This document shows positions 1-14,699 of a DNA stretch of 64,000 nt, one piece after another (the stretch's first letter is position 1; every line of letters starts with the position of its first letter). The notes under the pieces were generated by a model. That model was given only the letters and a program-made list of their open reading frames with translations. It did not search any database and had not been told where the DNA came from. The stretch comes from Megaleporinus macrocephalus. Lineage: Eukaryota > Chordata > Actinopteri > Characiformes > Anostomidae. Position numbers and translations under genes: made by a program. Location: contig CM038720.1 of assembly GCA_021613375.1 (NCBI GenBank), positions 12,927,962-12,991,961 of the forward strand, written 5' to 3'.

Positions 1-458
1 AGATATCATAGTGATGGTGAGATTATGATTCCAAAACAATTTTAGACTTCATCCTGCCTGGGAACTGGGTTTGACCCAGTGAATCTAAGAGCTGTTTTTA
101 GTGCACGTGGCTGAAGTAATATTTCTTTTAAGCAGCATGAGCTTGTTTAATTAACCAGCTTTAAACAAAGCCATCACTGCTCACCTGCCACTGTAAGCAC
201 TCATTTTCATACAAAACCACTACACATCCTATTAGGCCAGTTTAACTTTATTAAGTGTAACACAGTATGTACAAATTGTGAACCAAAATCATTGTGTTGA
301 CAGTTTTTGACTGTATTTGTAGCACTGCTGTTTCTTTTTCTCTGTTTAACATATCAAGTATGGAGAAAATTATTGTTTCAATTATAGTATCAAAATATAC
401 ATTTTTTTTTTCATATCGCACACCTCTGAACAGAATTAGCCTTGTTTTATTGGATTTA
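1..458. other. Intronic DNA, nothing recognised
   Basis: AT-rich single-copy-looking sequence upstream of the first exon in the window. Short open frames here have no family signature. Confidence 0.5.
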
Positions 459-518
459 GAGGTGGCACTGTGTGTAGTGGTTAGCACTGTCGCCTCACAG
501 GAAGACAATCCAGGTGGG
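459..518 (+). repeat. SINE-like fragment
   Basis: A short stretch with gtggttagcactgtcgcctc, a motif typical of tRNA-related dispersed repeats in fish genomes. Only about 60 bp is recognisable. Confidence 0.45.
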
Positions 519-1069
519 ATATTATTATAGTTAATATAATATTTTTATATGCGGCACTACAGCTTTTATTTTGTCTGTTCAAACTTATTAAATCTCAGAA
601 ATAGTACATATTGTGATGCATATACTGTGAAGATAGTTAGAAATAATGCAAGAAATGAAAATAAAAAACATACATGTGTCACAGAACGTTGTGAAAAAGA
701 GGATAAGCTGGAGTTTACTTTTTATTGTCTGATTGAAATTTTGCATTACACCTTAAATTAGGCTGCGGTTAAATTCTAGTCGCAGGCTTTGTTAGGGAGA
801 ACGCTGCAGCATTTAAGGCGAAACACAAAGTTTCAAAGTCACAGATGGAGCTGGTGAGTACAAAATCAACTCCAGCCTAATAGAAGAAGAATCAAAAAGA
901 TAGCATCCAACTGATGTGGAAGAAAAACTTCAAAGAATTGAAATTAAATTTGAAAGTGGTTTCAAAGACTTCTGACTACAGTAATGACTTTCTCAGTACA
1001 TCATTTGCCCCTCATTCTATGAAGTAGCCTGATGATAAGATGTGTTAAAACTTTAGTCTGATGTAATCA
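519..1069. other. Intronic DNA, nothing recognised
   Basis: AT-rich sequence without repeats, exons or RNA genes that I can recognise. Confidence 0.5.
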
Positions 1070-2154
1070 TACATTATATTGCCAAAAGTATTCACCCACC
1101 CATCCAAATCATTCAATTCAGGCTTTCCAATCACATCCATGGCCACAGGTGTATAAAACCAAGCACCTAGACATGCAGACTGCTTCTACACACATTAGTG
1201 AAAGAATGGGTCGTTCTCAGGAGCTCAGTGAATTCCAGTGTGATACTGTGATAGGATGCCGCCGGTGAGACCTTTTTCGATTGTCAATGGTATTATAACA
1301 AAGTGGAAGCGATTGGGAACGACAGCAACTCAGTGGTAGCCACGTAAAATGAGTGAGGTATCCAACTGTCTGCAGAGTCAATCACTACAGACCTCCAAAC
1401 TTCAAGTGACCTTTAGAGTAGCTCAAGAACAGAGCATAGAAACTTCATGGAATGGGTTTCCATAGCCAAGCAGCTGCATCCAAGCATTACATCACCAAGC
1501 ACAATGCAAAACACCACATGCAGTGGTGTAAAGCATGCCGCCACTGGACTCTAGAGCAGTGGAGACGTGTTCTCTAGAGTGACGAATTACACTTCTCCAT
1601 CTGGCAATCTGATGTACAAGTCTGGGTTTGGTGGTTAACAAAAGAACGGTACTTGTATAACTTGGTTTGGTGGAGGGGGATTATGGTGTGGGGTTGTTAT
1701 TCAGGAGATGAGCTCGGCCCCTTAGTTCCAGTGAAAGAAACACTTAATGCTTCAGCAGACCAAGAGATTTTGGACAATTTCATCCCTCCAACTAAGGGAA
1801 CAGTTTGGGGATGGCTTCTTCCTGTTCCAACCTGACTGCACACCAGTGCACGGATGAGCGAGTTTGGTGTGGAAGAGCTTGACTGGCCTGCACAGTCCTA
1901 ACCTGCCCAATAGAGCCAGACCTTCTCATCCAACATCAGTGTCTGACCTCACAAATATGCTTCTGGAAGATCGTTCAAACATTCCCATAAACACACTCCT
2001 AAACTGCATGGGAAGACTTCCCAGAAGAGTTGAAACTGTTATAGCTGCAAAGGTTGGGTCGTCATCATATTAAACCCTATGGATTAAGAATGGGATGTCA
2101 CTCAAGTTCATATACGTGTGAAGGCGAAGCAAATACTTTTGGCGATATAGTGTA
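1070..2154 (+). mobile_element. Decayed Tc1/mariner-type transposon with both terminal inverted repeats
   Basis: The ends are mirror images: TACATTATATTGCCAAAAGT at 1070 and its near-complement ACTTTTGGCGATATAGTGTA ending at 2154, with TA at each terminus as expected of Tc1-like insertion. The 1085-bp interior is a plus-strand transposase pseudogene. Recognisable pieces are WTLEQWR-like coding near 1548-1575, a WSDE-like catalytic block at about 1576-1587 preceded by an in-frame TAG, a QPDCTPVH-like second catalytic block near 1828-1851, and a C-terminal part around 1890-2060. Multiple stops and frameshifts mean it cannot make transposase. The same family recurs as a relic at 33025-33565. Confidence 0.85.
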
Positions 2155-3392
2155 TGCCAAGCTGTCTGGTAGTACTAGGTATAATCTGTAGCTTCTGAAA
2201 AGAAGCTGGGTAAGCTAAGTTTAGCATGGTTTAATCTTTGCCATATCTATTCATCACTGGCTCTTTCGCTGCCCTCGTTAAATTAGTCAGGCAGGCAGAG
2301 TTGATTCCAGGAAACCGGTAGCCGTTCATCACAAAGAGATCATAGCATTTATAGCAGTCTTTTACTTGCTCTATGTTCACGAGGTGCGGCACATCCACGC
2401 CGGAGCTTTTCTTCAGCCACAGAGCCGGTGGACTGACTAACGGGGAGGCAGTGAATGGCTATTTCTGGGCTTTGATATCAGCGAGGCTGTGGAAGTCGAT
2501 GCCTTCTAGGGCAGGATTTAAAGGTCTCCTATAGGGAAATGGACTCCGTTAATACACCGAGGCCGCACGGATTTAGAATACCAACGACGCTGCGCTGTGG
2601 AGAAACCTGTTAGCCCGCGCGAGCAGCGGCGGAATTGAACCGTCCGGAAAGACGGTCCTGATGGGGAGGGCTGCATTTCATCATATTGTCACATTTCATA
2701 TTTCATCTTTCATGAAATGGCGCATTTATCTGCGTACACACAAATACGCACTGGAGGTGAATAATAACCCGCCGCATGACGACTGTATAACAGCTTGCGT
2801 CTTAATGAAATATGTTGATTAAATCTTAATCTCACCGCTTCTTAATCATCTGTTAAAAGATTGCTTCACAATTTTCGCACGAGCGCCGAGAGGGAAGCTG
2901 GGAAAATTGTTTCCTCTCCACACAATCCCTTGACAGATCGCCTCCAGATATGAGCGCCGCATAATGCAATCTGTTCAGCTTGTCTCGCTGCCTTTCACCT
3001 CTTAGTATGAGAGTCATATAACAAGAATCTGCTGCTCTCGGCCCGCTGTTTAATTTTTTATGCAGGACTACACTGGACTGGAGTGCTGTTCTGATAATGT
3101 GTTTAGAAACTCGGAAAAAAAAGCTTACTTTGTTACGCATCTAGGGCCAGATGCAGACTTTCCAGCTTGGGGGTTGTATTTCTGCTAGGGGTCTTATATC
3201 GTCCTGGTCAAAAGTTTGGATGCACCCCAGTGAAGCTATGTTTTAATCATATTTTAAGGGGTACTCCATTTGTGTGAATCTGCATCATTAATTCATTCAC
3301 ATTATTTCAGTTTGTTTGCGTGATTCAGAGTTTCAAACGTAAAGAAAGTCATCCCGAGTGGTTCGGTGTAAAATGGCTCAATGTAAAGAAAC
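2155..3392. other. Intronic DNA, GC-richer part 2400-3130 possibly conserved
   Basis: No exon or mobile element recognised. About 2400-3130 is less AT-rich than its surroundings and free of simple repeats, which is compatible with a conserved non-coding element but not proof of one. An open minus-strand frame there (2853-3140) has no recognisable domain. Confidence 0.35.
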
Positions 3393-3396
3393 TTGT

Positions 3397-3442
3397 TGAC
3401 ACACAAACACACACACACACACCCACATACACACACAAACAC
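3397..3442. repeat. (CA)n microsatellite
   Basis: Runs of ACACAC with a few interruptions. Confidence 0.85.
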
Positions 3443-3445
3443 GGT

Positions 3446-3526
3446 AAGAGACGGTAAACTTATCTGGAGTGGTGGTCACCCCTTTCTACAGCATCCAGGG
3501 AGCAGTTGGGGGTTAGGTGTCTTGCT

Positions 3527-3529
<3 letters not shown>
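3446..3529 (-). repeat. tRNA-derived SINE fragment (3' body)
   Basis: Contains gggagcagttgggggttagg and tgtcttgctcaa, the reverse complement of the body of the SINE copies at 26980-27245 and 45830-46080 (cctaacccccaactgctc). Confidence 0.6.

Positions 3530-3530
<1 letters not shown>

Positions 3531-3589
<59 letters not shown>
3531..3589. repeat. (AT)n microsatellite
   Basis: Perfect AT dinucleotide run of about 59 bp; the open frame across it is a repeat translation (IYIYIY). Confidence 0.95.
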
Positions 3590-3592
<3 letters not shown>

Positions 3593-3601
3593 AAGACATG
3601 T

Positions 3602-3830
3602 TTCTATATTGTCGCTTTACAGAAAAGACCAAAAACTTACTTTACTTTTAATGGTAGTCAATGGAACCAGAAATCTTTCAAATCTATTTTGGAGCACTTC
3701 TATTGGTCCATTCATCATGAAATTCAGACACAATGTAAATTCCATTGGCATGTTCAAATGCTGTAGAAAACTCAAAATCGACCAGAATAGAGACACATGT
3801 TTTTCATTGGACAGTGACGATGTATATATA
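3602..3830 (-). repeat. Short dispersed repeat, copy 1 (cattggacag/tgtcgcttta family)
   Basis: Starts with attgtcgctttacag and ends with cattggacagtgacgat. The reverse complement of 7859-8040 has the same order of motifs, including ttttggagcacttct and gtcaatggaa. A third partial copy lies at 63330-63442. The length of about 230 bp and the ends suggest a miniature transposon. Confidence 0.6.
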
Positions 3831-3833
3831 ATT

Positions 3834-3835
<2 letters not shown>

Positions 3836-3918
<83 letters not shown>
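3836..3918. repeat. (AT)n microsatellite
   Basis: About 80 bp of AT dinucleotides. Confidence 0.95.
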
Positions 3919-3924
<6 letters not shown>

Positions 3925-4524
3925 TTACTATCATTCAACAATGTCTCATGCATCAGGCAGCATTTTCGTAAGCATGTCATATAATTTCAATGAGAGAGCT
4001 TTCAGACACTCTCACACCCCCACCTCCACCACCACCAGGTCTGGCTGTGTGAGCTTCTTTAGAATGGAGCGTTTCACATTAAACCAGGCTGAACGACTCT
4101 GAATGTGCTGACATCTTCAAAGTCTAATGCTTAGTGGAATTCCCCTTTAAGTCATTCAGAGTGGTTTGATGTAAAAATTCTACCATTGGTAGGTGGTAAC
4201 AAGAACTGCTTCCCTGTAAACACACCTGTCATGCTCACAAATACGCCTAGACATTGTTTCATAATAGTTTAGAGAAGATTTCACCCTTAAACTTCATTTC
4301 TTTTCATCTGATTTATAGTGGAGAGGGACATACAGGCAAAGAAGGGTCCTACAAATAATTACTGTAGTTTGAAATCATTCTTTTACGTCTGAAATATCTG
4401 AAGACACTGGCATCATTGGTGGTTTTTGATAGTTCAGTTTTTTGATATTTTATCATATTAAACTATAAAGAATAAATAATTAAAATAATTAGAAATTATT
4501 ATTACATAATATTATTATATTTGT
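3919..4524. other. Intronic DNA, nothing recognised
   Basis: No coding or repeat signature I can name; a short CCACCTCCACCACCACCA run lies at about 4020. Confidence 0.45.
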
Positions 4525-4640
4525 TTATTTTGTTTATTTTATTTGGATCTCCATTAGCTCCTAGCAGCTATTCCTCCTGGGGTCCATCAGGCATTAAACA
4601 CACATAAACATTATACATACACACAGAAGTTAAACGAAAA
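4525..4640 (-). repeat. LINE 3'-end relic (probable)
   Basis: Contains tttatttggatctccattag and cctcctggggtcc, motifs found in antisense 3' ends of common fish LINE repeats. No coding part remains. Confidence 0.4.
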
Positions 4641-4670
4641 ACATAGTCTATGTACATTCCAAATGTATGC

Positions 4671-4671
4671 A

Positions 4672-4717
<46 letters not shown>
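4671..4717. repeat. (ATT)n microsatellite
   Basis: About 15 uninterrupted ATT units. Confidence 0.95.
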
Positions 4718-5483
4718 TGTCTACTAGCAAAACCTAGTGTGTAATTACCTGTAACTACAAGTCATGGTGTTTTTGTTAGCTCAGAATGAGCCTGTCATAT
4801 CTACATAATGACAGTTTGTAGATAAGTTTGTACATGTTGCTAAGAAACCTAATTTGCAATGGGGGTTGAATCATTTTGATAGCAACTGTACATAGTGCTC
4901 CCTTAAGCACTATTTGAAGGTGCTTCAATGCTGGACATTGCTTTCTAACGCACAATGATATTGAATTTTGGCAGATATTTTAAACTGATATTTGCTTATA
5001 TCTGCATTTATTGTACTGCAGAAAACCGCAGACTGTTTCCTTAATGCCAGGCTTTGCATTTGTAACCCTAATATATAAAATATAGCATTTCTCTGTAGAT
5101 GAATCTTTTCTCAGTGTGCACGTTTTATAAATGTATGCACGCATTGGGATCGACAGATATGGACATGAAAAAATAGTCAGACATCGGCATCAGCCCACAA
5201 TTCCCATTTTGCTACATTAAAAAATATGTTTTATCATGAAAAGTTTGAGAGCTTGAAAGTGTGCAAAAGCTGCATTAAAGCAAAGGGGACTGCTAAAGCG
5301 ATACATCTACAAATCTACAAAAGGATATGGTTTTGCTTTGAAGATAAAATATAAGACAGATTTGTAACACTTTTGGTCATGATTCCGTATGATTCTGCGT
5401 GTTATTTCACAGTTTTGAAAATAAGACTCAGTTTGACTGGAACTGTACACTCACATTCCACTTAAAAGGGAATATCTCTAACA

Positions 5484-5484
<1 letters not shown>
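4718..5484. other. Intronic DNA, nothing recognised
   Basis: AT-rich sequence without an identifiable feature. Confidence 0.45.

Positions 5485-5570
<86 letters not shown>
5485..5570. repeat. (AT)n-(CA)n compound microsatellite
   Basis: About 75 bp of AT followed by five CA units. Confidence 0.95.
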
Positions 5571-5820
5571 TTGTATTAGCTCCACTTACCATATAGGAAC
5601 ACTTTGTTGTTCAGTAATTACAGACTGTAGTTCATCTGATTCACTGCATACATTTTATATCCCCTTTTACCCTGTTGTTTAATAGTAAGGACCCCCACAG
5701 GACCACCACGGAGCAGGTGGATTATTCACTGACATAGTGGTGGTGTGTCCGTGTGTGTTGGGCTGGTATGAGTGGATCAGACCCAGCAGTGCTGCTGGTG
5801 AAATTGTTCATTCTAGAGAA
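5571..5820 (-). repeat. Mariner-type miniature element, fragment
   Basis: The segment with ggtatgagtggatcagac and gtggtggtgtgtccg is the reverse complement of the 3' half of the element at 8085-8550; the outer part with accatataggaacactttg matches its 5' half. Several internal deletions. Confidence 0.6.
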
Positions 5821-6109
5821 ATGCACCCAGTCAGACTAGTTTGCATTGCTAGTGACTGGAACCAGACGTCTGAAGTATATATTACCTGTAAAACATTACT
5901 GGGGAACTGGGGGCCAGCACAATTTGTGATTTCTCTGCTTTAGCACCCCAATTAAACTTAATAATAATGAGCTAATGAGTTGAGTCAGGTATGCTCAGGC
6001 CCTCCAGGAGTTCCCCACCCCCACCCCTGCTCAAAAAGCTACCTCACAGAAAGACAATGAGCACCTAAGCCATTATCTTAAAATCATGTATACAATACAA
6101 AGTAACACG

Positions 6110-6330
6110 AATATCTTATTGTGAAAGAGGTAGATTAGATCTTGAGCTCCAGTTTGAAGAAGTGTAGTTCCAGATTTCTCCTGGATGCTGCATTGAGATA
6201 TTGAGAACTGTAAATAATACTGGGTTGTTTCCACAAGGAGAAGCTTGGAAAGGGTTAAATAAACTTTTTATGTAAAAGCACTATTTACTGTATTAATACT
6301 ATTTGAATATTTAATATAAAGAGTGTGTTG
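6110..6330 (-). repeat. Dispersed repeat shared with 52490-52770
   Basis: The order ccagtttgaagaagtgtagt, tccagatttctcctggatg, actgggttgtttccacaagg, aaagggttaaata is the reverse complement of the interior of the transposon at 51979-52895. No terminal repeats are seen here. Confidence 0.65.
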
Positions 6331-7323
<993 letters not shown>

Positions 7324-7525
7324 TAGGGCCAAATATTGATCAAAACCCAAATGTTTGAGAACATTTTCTGAACCTAGGACATTCTCTTCAAGCTATCTTC
7401 AAGAGATTAGCAGCCAAACAGCACTGTATCTTGATACTCTGTCCAAACCTGACGCATTTAGAGACTGTAGTCAATCTGTTTCTCTGTATACTTTGTTAGC
7501 CCCCTTTACCCTGTTCTTCAATGGT

Positions 7526-7858
7526 CAGGTCCTCTGTCTAAATCTCCTGGTACGGCCGCCAAACCAAGTTAAGGATGTTATTGGGCTAATTGGTTGTTAG
7601 GACCCCCTTACTCAGTTGTGATGCACAGCTGAAAAACATTCTACTAATAAGTGAGTATAAAAGGGAAAACAACATTCTAGGTTAGTTTAGTATCTGAAGC
7701 ATCAGCAGTTGATGGCTTGCTGACAGACTCAAAATGACCAGAAAGAAACAACTTTCTTTAAAGCCCCGTCATTCCATTGTTGTGCTAAGGAAGAAAGATA
7801 ATCCATTGAAAACAAGAACATTTCACTGTGATCCTGAACTTTTGAGCGGTAGTGTATA
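7526..7858 (+). mobile_element. Tc1-type deletion derivative, copy 1 (5' part missing)
   Basis: Corresponds to the right two thirds of the elements at 12112-12627 and 51460-51971: shared blocks ctgtctaaatctcctggtac, aaggatgttattgggctaat and the right terminus cttttgagcggtagtgtat. A short frame at 7734 begins MTRKKQLSLKPRHSIVVLRK, resembling the N-terminal helix-turn-helix start of Tc1-family transposases, and is cut off after about 40 codons. Confidence 0.7.
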
Positions 7859-8038
7859 TCATCGCTGTCCAATAAAAAACATAAATTTTTCAATTGTACG
7901 TTTTTTACATCTTTTGAACGCGTCAATTGTCGTTTATAAAAGAAGTGCTCCAAAACAGCTTGGAAAACATTCTGATTCCATTGACTTACATTGAAAGTGA
8001 AGTATGTTTTCTTTCTCTCCTATAAAGCGACATTGAAC

Positions 8039-8040
<2 letters not shown>
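7859..8040 (+). repeat. Short dispersed repeat, copy 2
   Basis: Reverse-complement relation to 3602-3830: catcgctgtccaataaaa at the start, gaagtgctccaaaacagc in the middle and cctataaagcgacattga at the end. Confidence 0.6.
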
Positions 8041-8072
<32 letters not shown>

Positions 8073-8078
8073 TTTTAT
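8041..8078. repeat. AT and poly-T tract
   Basis: TATATATA followed by about 22 T residues. Confidence 0.85.
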
Positions 8079-8084
8079 ATACAG

Positions 8085-8550
8085 ATCAGCGATTGCATTA
8101 AAACCACCCCCTTGTATCTACACACATTGTCCATTTTATCAGCTCCATTTACACTTACAGGTGCACTTTGTAGTTCTACACTTACAGACACTTACACACA
8201 CACCCCACTCTATTAGACACTCCTACCTTGTTGATTTACCATAAAGATGTCAGAGACGATAGCTCATCTGTTGCACAGTTTGTGTTCCTCTAGTCCTTCA
8301 TTAGTGGTCACAGGATGCTCCCCAAGGGGAAACTGTGGGCTGGATAGTTTTGGTTGGTGGACTGTTCTCAGTCCAACATTGACACTGAGGTGTTTAAACA
8401 CTGTAGCAGCACTGCTGTGTCTGATCCACTCATACCAGTGCAACACACAATGACACACACACCACCAGTGTCTGTCACTACAGCAGTGCTGAGAATTATC
8501 CACCACCAATAGTGCCTTCTGTCCCGTAGTGGTTCTGTTGGGGTCTTGAC
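8085..8550 (+). mobile_element. Mariner-type miniature element (cagcgattgcattaaaacca family)
   Basis: Begins cagatcagcgattgcattaa with aaccaccccc next, and ends after ggttctgttggggtcttgac. Inverted relatives are at 11140-11455, whose end reads aatgttatggctgaccggtg, and at 5571-5820; fragments lie at 9050-9150 and 17487-17580. No transposase frame is left. Confidence 0.65.
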
Positions 8551-9019
8551 CATATATATATATATACTCACAGCTAGGATCTCAGCAAAGTGTGAGCTAA
8601 TTTTGAAGATGCAGACGAGATGAATATTTTTAGGTGTACAGATGAGCTGGAATACTGGGCTACGGTTCATTCTAGAAAAATCAAAGCAGCGTGAAGAGCT
8701 TCATCACTTAATTCTGAGGCTGAAACTCTGGCTGCTTCCACACAGGCTATGATTTAGTTCGTAGGCCAGTTTGCAGCTGGTTTTTGAGGATTTTTTTAGC
8801 ATTTTGTATAAAAAATGTATTTGCTGGAGCGGAGCTGCTCCATCATCTCGGTTGTCTTCATGCCAACAGCAAAGGCGGCGGTGTTGTTGTTTTTTTTTCC
8901 CCCAGTGTGACAAAAAACTCTTTATGTTTAAACAGGCACCTCAACACAAGCCTTAACAAAGGTGGCACAGCGCCACCCAACACACAGCATAGCATAAAAT
9001 CCTAGCATGTGTGATTTGC
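8551..9019. other. Intronic DNA, nothing recognised
   Basis: Short AT run at 8553-8566; otherwise no feature I can support. Confidence 0.45.
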
Positions 9020-9150
9020 TGGCTTTTTAGGTGTTTCCAGTATGGAACACGTCCCTCTCCCTGCTGCTTACGCCAATGTATGAGTGCATCAGACACAGCA
9101 GTGCAGCTCCACCACCCAAATAAAACCAGCTATGTGGCGGTCCTAAGGGG
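9020..9150 (+). repeat. Fragment of the 8085-type miniature element
   Basis: Contains gtatgagtgcatcagacaca followed by gcagtgcagctccaccaccc, matching the inverted core of the 8085-8550 element. Confidence 0.5.
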
Positions 9151-10597
9151 GTGGTACTAACCATTGAAGAATTTTTGCCTGTATTTTGATGTTTTTCCCG
9201 CTGTAGCTAATTAACCAGCCCAGTGGCTATGAAAGAATAAGAAACAGAATGGAAAAAAAGAACGTTCAGAGCCTGGGTACTCCATGACCGGCATGAAGAA
9301 GCACTGGACTACATTAAACATTGTTTTTACCTCGCCCGGTGTGGCTTAAAAACCTGAACATTCACATAAAAAGATGATGAAACGGGCCATTTTCATGAAG
9401 TGCCCATTTAAATAGGCTCTCGTGGAAAGTGGAGCCCACTCTAAAGCATTTAAAGTTGTTTCATCGCCTCCAGTAGGCTCTGCCGACTTTGACATTGACA
9501 GTAAATAAAAGTTGCCCGGAGCTGGCTTCAGGAAATGTAAATGGATGTAGCATGCGCCACGTCGCTAAGGGAATGTTCTAGCCCACATTCCCCCCGATTA
9601 TGGCTCTGGGTGGGCCGTTTCATGTGAAACAAAACGGCTAGCAGAGCCTTCCGTCACTGAAAGGCGTGGGGCCGAGTTCCTGCCTTGGAATCTCAGCTTG
9701 ATCTCCCAGACGCACCACAGAAACACGTAGCTTAGCGCGCCTGGCTTGAAGTGGGCCGCAGTCGCAAAGCTGCATTCTTAACTGAACCTCATTGGCGCAG
9801 TCAATCGTGGCAGATGCGCAGTCTGCCTCGCCGACCCCCGCAAGTCATGTCTTCAGCTTTGAATGAAGAGGCGCCTCGAGTCTTCCTTGCTCTCGCGCGT
9901 CTCTTCCGCTAGCCAGGCCTTGCGGCGGCTAATGCTGGAGGATTTGCACCTTGACTCCCCGGCGCATTTCAAGCAAAGCAAATGAGCTGCTCTTCTCGGG
10001 CTTCCTCCGCAGGAAACAGTGCAATTTGCTCGGCTTAACGCTTCACTTCACCAGACGCCTGATCCCTTCAAAGGCGGCGAAAAACGCTACTCAGCCTAGA
10101 ATTAGACGCCGCTAAGGAAGTCGCATTTACGCTCAGTTCAAATACTGTATGGAGCACATGAGCGTTCCGCACCGCAAGATAAAATAAAAAAAATAAGTTG
10201 GTATTCAGGCCTCACTCTTTCTTTCCTCCTCTTTCTGTTTCCCCCTGTAACTGGAGGCCCGTGCCCTCAGCTGGCGAGCATCAGCGGGTATTTTTTTCCG
10301 CCGAGTTAAGTTGGGCCTTATTGATTTCCTTTAATACAGGCAGGTGATTGGGAATGCACAGGCCACTCTTCATGGTGGAAATGCTCGGCCTGAGTAGTGA
10401 ACAGGTCCTGTGTTTATCGATCCCTGGCAGCGCCGTGAAGTGGTAATGCCTAAGTTACAGGTGAGTCTCAGTTCCAATAAGAGCTGAGCGGCGCACCAAA
10501 AAGACCCTCTGGCCTTAGTATGCACTAGTTTGCTGTGCAGATTCTTTGATTTACTGACTGTAGATTGGGTCTGGTGATCGATTCCAGGTTTGATTTA
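9151..10597. other. Intronic DNA, repeat-poor and GC-richer; candidate conserved non-coding block
   Basis: About 9290-10480 lacks simple repeats and recognisable transposons and has higher GC than the rest of the introns. There is no open frame of note. Candidate regulatory DNA by context only. Confidence 0.35.
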
Positions 10598-10776
10598 TAC
10601 AAACCTAATTCCAAATAAATTGAGATGCTGTGTAAAATGGAAATACATGTAAATAAAAACAATGCAGTGATTTCCAAATCTTGCAGACCCATATTTAATT
10701 CACAACAGAACAAATATCAGATGTTGAAAGTGAGACATTTTCCCAGCGTCCCAACTTTTTTGGAATTGGGGTTGTG
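10598..10776. mobile_element. Miniature inverted-repeat element, about 180 bp
   Basis: Left end tacaaacctaattccaaata and right end cttttttggaattggggttg are inverted copies of each other; the core has catgtaaataaaaacaatgc and ccatatttaattcacaacag. This matches a very common fish miniature element family by eye. Confidence 0.75.
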
Positions 10777-11139
10777 GATTCTAGTAATATGAATATGTAC
10801 AGGCCTAATTGTGTGCCAGCTTTGGCCTATAGATTCCAGCATTGATGTATAGACTCAGATGTGCCCAGTTCTGGTTTTAAAGATCTACGGCATTGCAGAG
10901 TTTAGCTCCAAACCTGATCTAACTCACCTGATACAGGTATTTAGGACCATGTGAATATTAGATCCAGGAGTGTTGGATCTAAAGTACACTAGCTTTGTCT
11001 TTAGATTCCAGTTTTGATGTATAGATTGTATGTATGCTTAGTATATACCAGGATTGGTCTATATTTTACAGGTTTTAGATGCAGACCAGTGTATAGACCT
11101 TGGAATACACCAGGTCTGAGATTTATAGACTGTGTTAAA
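10777..11139. other. Intronic DNA with degenerate short repeats
   Basis: A loosely repeated phrase (ttagattccag..ttgatgtatagact) appears several times between about 10820 and 11130; no gene seen. Confidence 0.4.
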
Positions 11140-11455
11140 CTTGGAGGCCTTAATGTACACTGCTGCTGGGGTCCATTCACTGTCCTCGCTATTAGACACT
11201 CCTAACTTGTTGGTCCACCGTGTCGTCAGAGACGATAGCTCATCTGTTGCTGCAGAGTTTGTGCTGGTTATTCTTTACTCCTTCATTAGTGGCCACAGGA
11301 TGATAAACAATAGGGATGTATGCAGAGAATCAGATGAACTACAGTCTGTAATCTTTGAATAACAAGTGCTCCTATATGGTCAGTGGAACTGATACAATGG
11401 ACAATATGTGTAGATACAAGGTGGTGATTTTAATGTTATGGCTGACCGGTGTATA
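11140..11455 (-). mobile_element. Mariner-type miniature element, inverted and internally deleted
   Basis: Shares ttagacactcctaacttgtt and cagagacgatagctcatctg with 8085-8550 and ends with acaatatgtgtagatacaag and aatgttatggctgaccggtg, the terminal repeat. Confidence 0.65.
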
Positions 11456-12061
11456 TTACATATTTAATTTATAGACTGAATGTGCTTTTAGTTTAAGGAC
11501 CATTATAAGAAATTGTTTCAATATCAGAGAAAACATATTTTGACCTGGACTTTACTGTGATTGACCCTGTACCTTAACTGTGTATTTTATTAAAACGGTA
11601 CATGACAAACACAACTTTGAACAGACGTGCACACACACAATCATTATATTTTGTCGTTACAACACAAAAAAGTTTACTTAATTGGAGAAAACTTGGTTTC
11701 AGTAGTCACAATGCTTAATGTTCCACATTGGGATTCAACACAATGGGATATAATCATGTGGCCACAATGGACAGCTCTAAAATGCAGGGGGTGTCCTTAA
11801 AATGAGAAAAAAACCAAAAACATTTTGTAGTGACATGAAAATGTAGAACAGCATTTATTCAATGTATTATTTATTCAAGGTTTTTTTCTTTAGAAATTAA
11901 ACTTATGATGAATTTATATTTTCTGCTATTGGAAAAGCAAAAATTGTAAGGAGTGTTCAGGTTCAGTTGAGGTCACCTGGCAATAAAAAGTACCCAATAA
12001 AACATGATATTTTAAATATATATTCAGCTTATTACTTTCTCAATGAATGCCTAAAATCCTT
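11456..12061. other. Intronic DNA, nothing recognised
   Basis: AT-rich; no feature supported. Confidence 0.45.
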
Positions 12062-12111
12062 GTAAATATTAGGTCTTATTTATTTATTTATTTATTTATT
12101 TTATATATATA
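12062..12111. repeat. (TTTA)n and (AT)n tract
   Basis: About eight TTTA units followed by a short AT run, adjoining the next element. Confidence 0.8.
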
Positions 12112-12627
12112 TACTACCACTCAAAAGTTTAGGATCACTTTAGAATTTCATTTCATGCAATTTTCATGCAATTCACAAACAATATTGTCCATTTCACAAT
12201 TAATGTAAGTGTATCAGATGATTTTTAAAGAATAAAAATGTTTGTATTAAATCCTATTTTTGTATAGAGGCTTATTTTGCATATAGTCCTATTATCAGCA
12301 ATTCTCAGTCCTCTGTCTAAATCTCCTGGTACGGCCACCAATCCAAGTTAAGGATGTTATTGGACTAATTGGTTGTTAGGACAACCTTGCTCAATTGTGA
12401 TGCACAGCTGAAAAACATTCTACTAATAAGTGAGCATAAAAGGGAGAACAACATTCTAGGTTAGTTTAGTATCTGAAGCATCAGCAGTTGATGGCTTGCT
12501 GACAGACTCAAAATGACCAGAAAGAAACAACTTTCTTTAGAGACCCGTCAGTCCATTGTTGTGTTAAGGAAGGAAGATACTCCACTGAAAACAGGAACAT
12601 TTCACTTTGATCCCAAGCGGTAGTGTA
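12112..12627 (+). mobile_element. Tc1-type deletion derivative, copy 2 (nearly complete)
   Basis: Left terminus actaccactcaaaagtttag and right terminus gatcccaagcggtagtgta, the latter with a small deletion. A frame at about 12512 starts MTRKKQLSLETRQSIVVLRK, like the first helix of a Tc1 transposase, then the element ends. It is therefore a deletion derivative of a larger autonomous transposon, mobilised in trans if at all. Confidence 0.8.
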
Positions 12628-12705
12628 TATATATATTTATTAGTCATTATGGTTGCGCTGTTTCTGCTACTTTGTAAACCGTTGTGTGCGTCTTGTGTCC
12701 TATAG

Positions 12706-14699
<1,994 letters not shown>

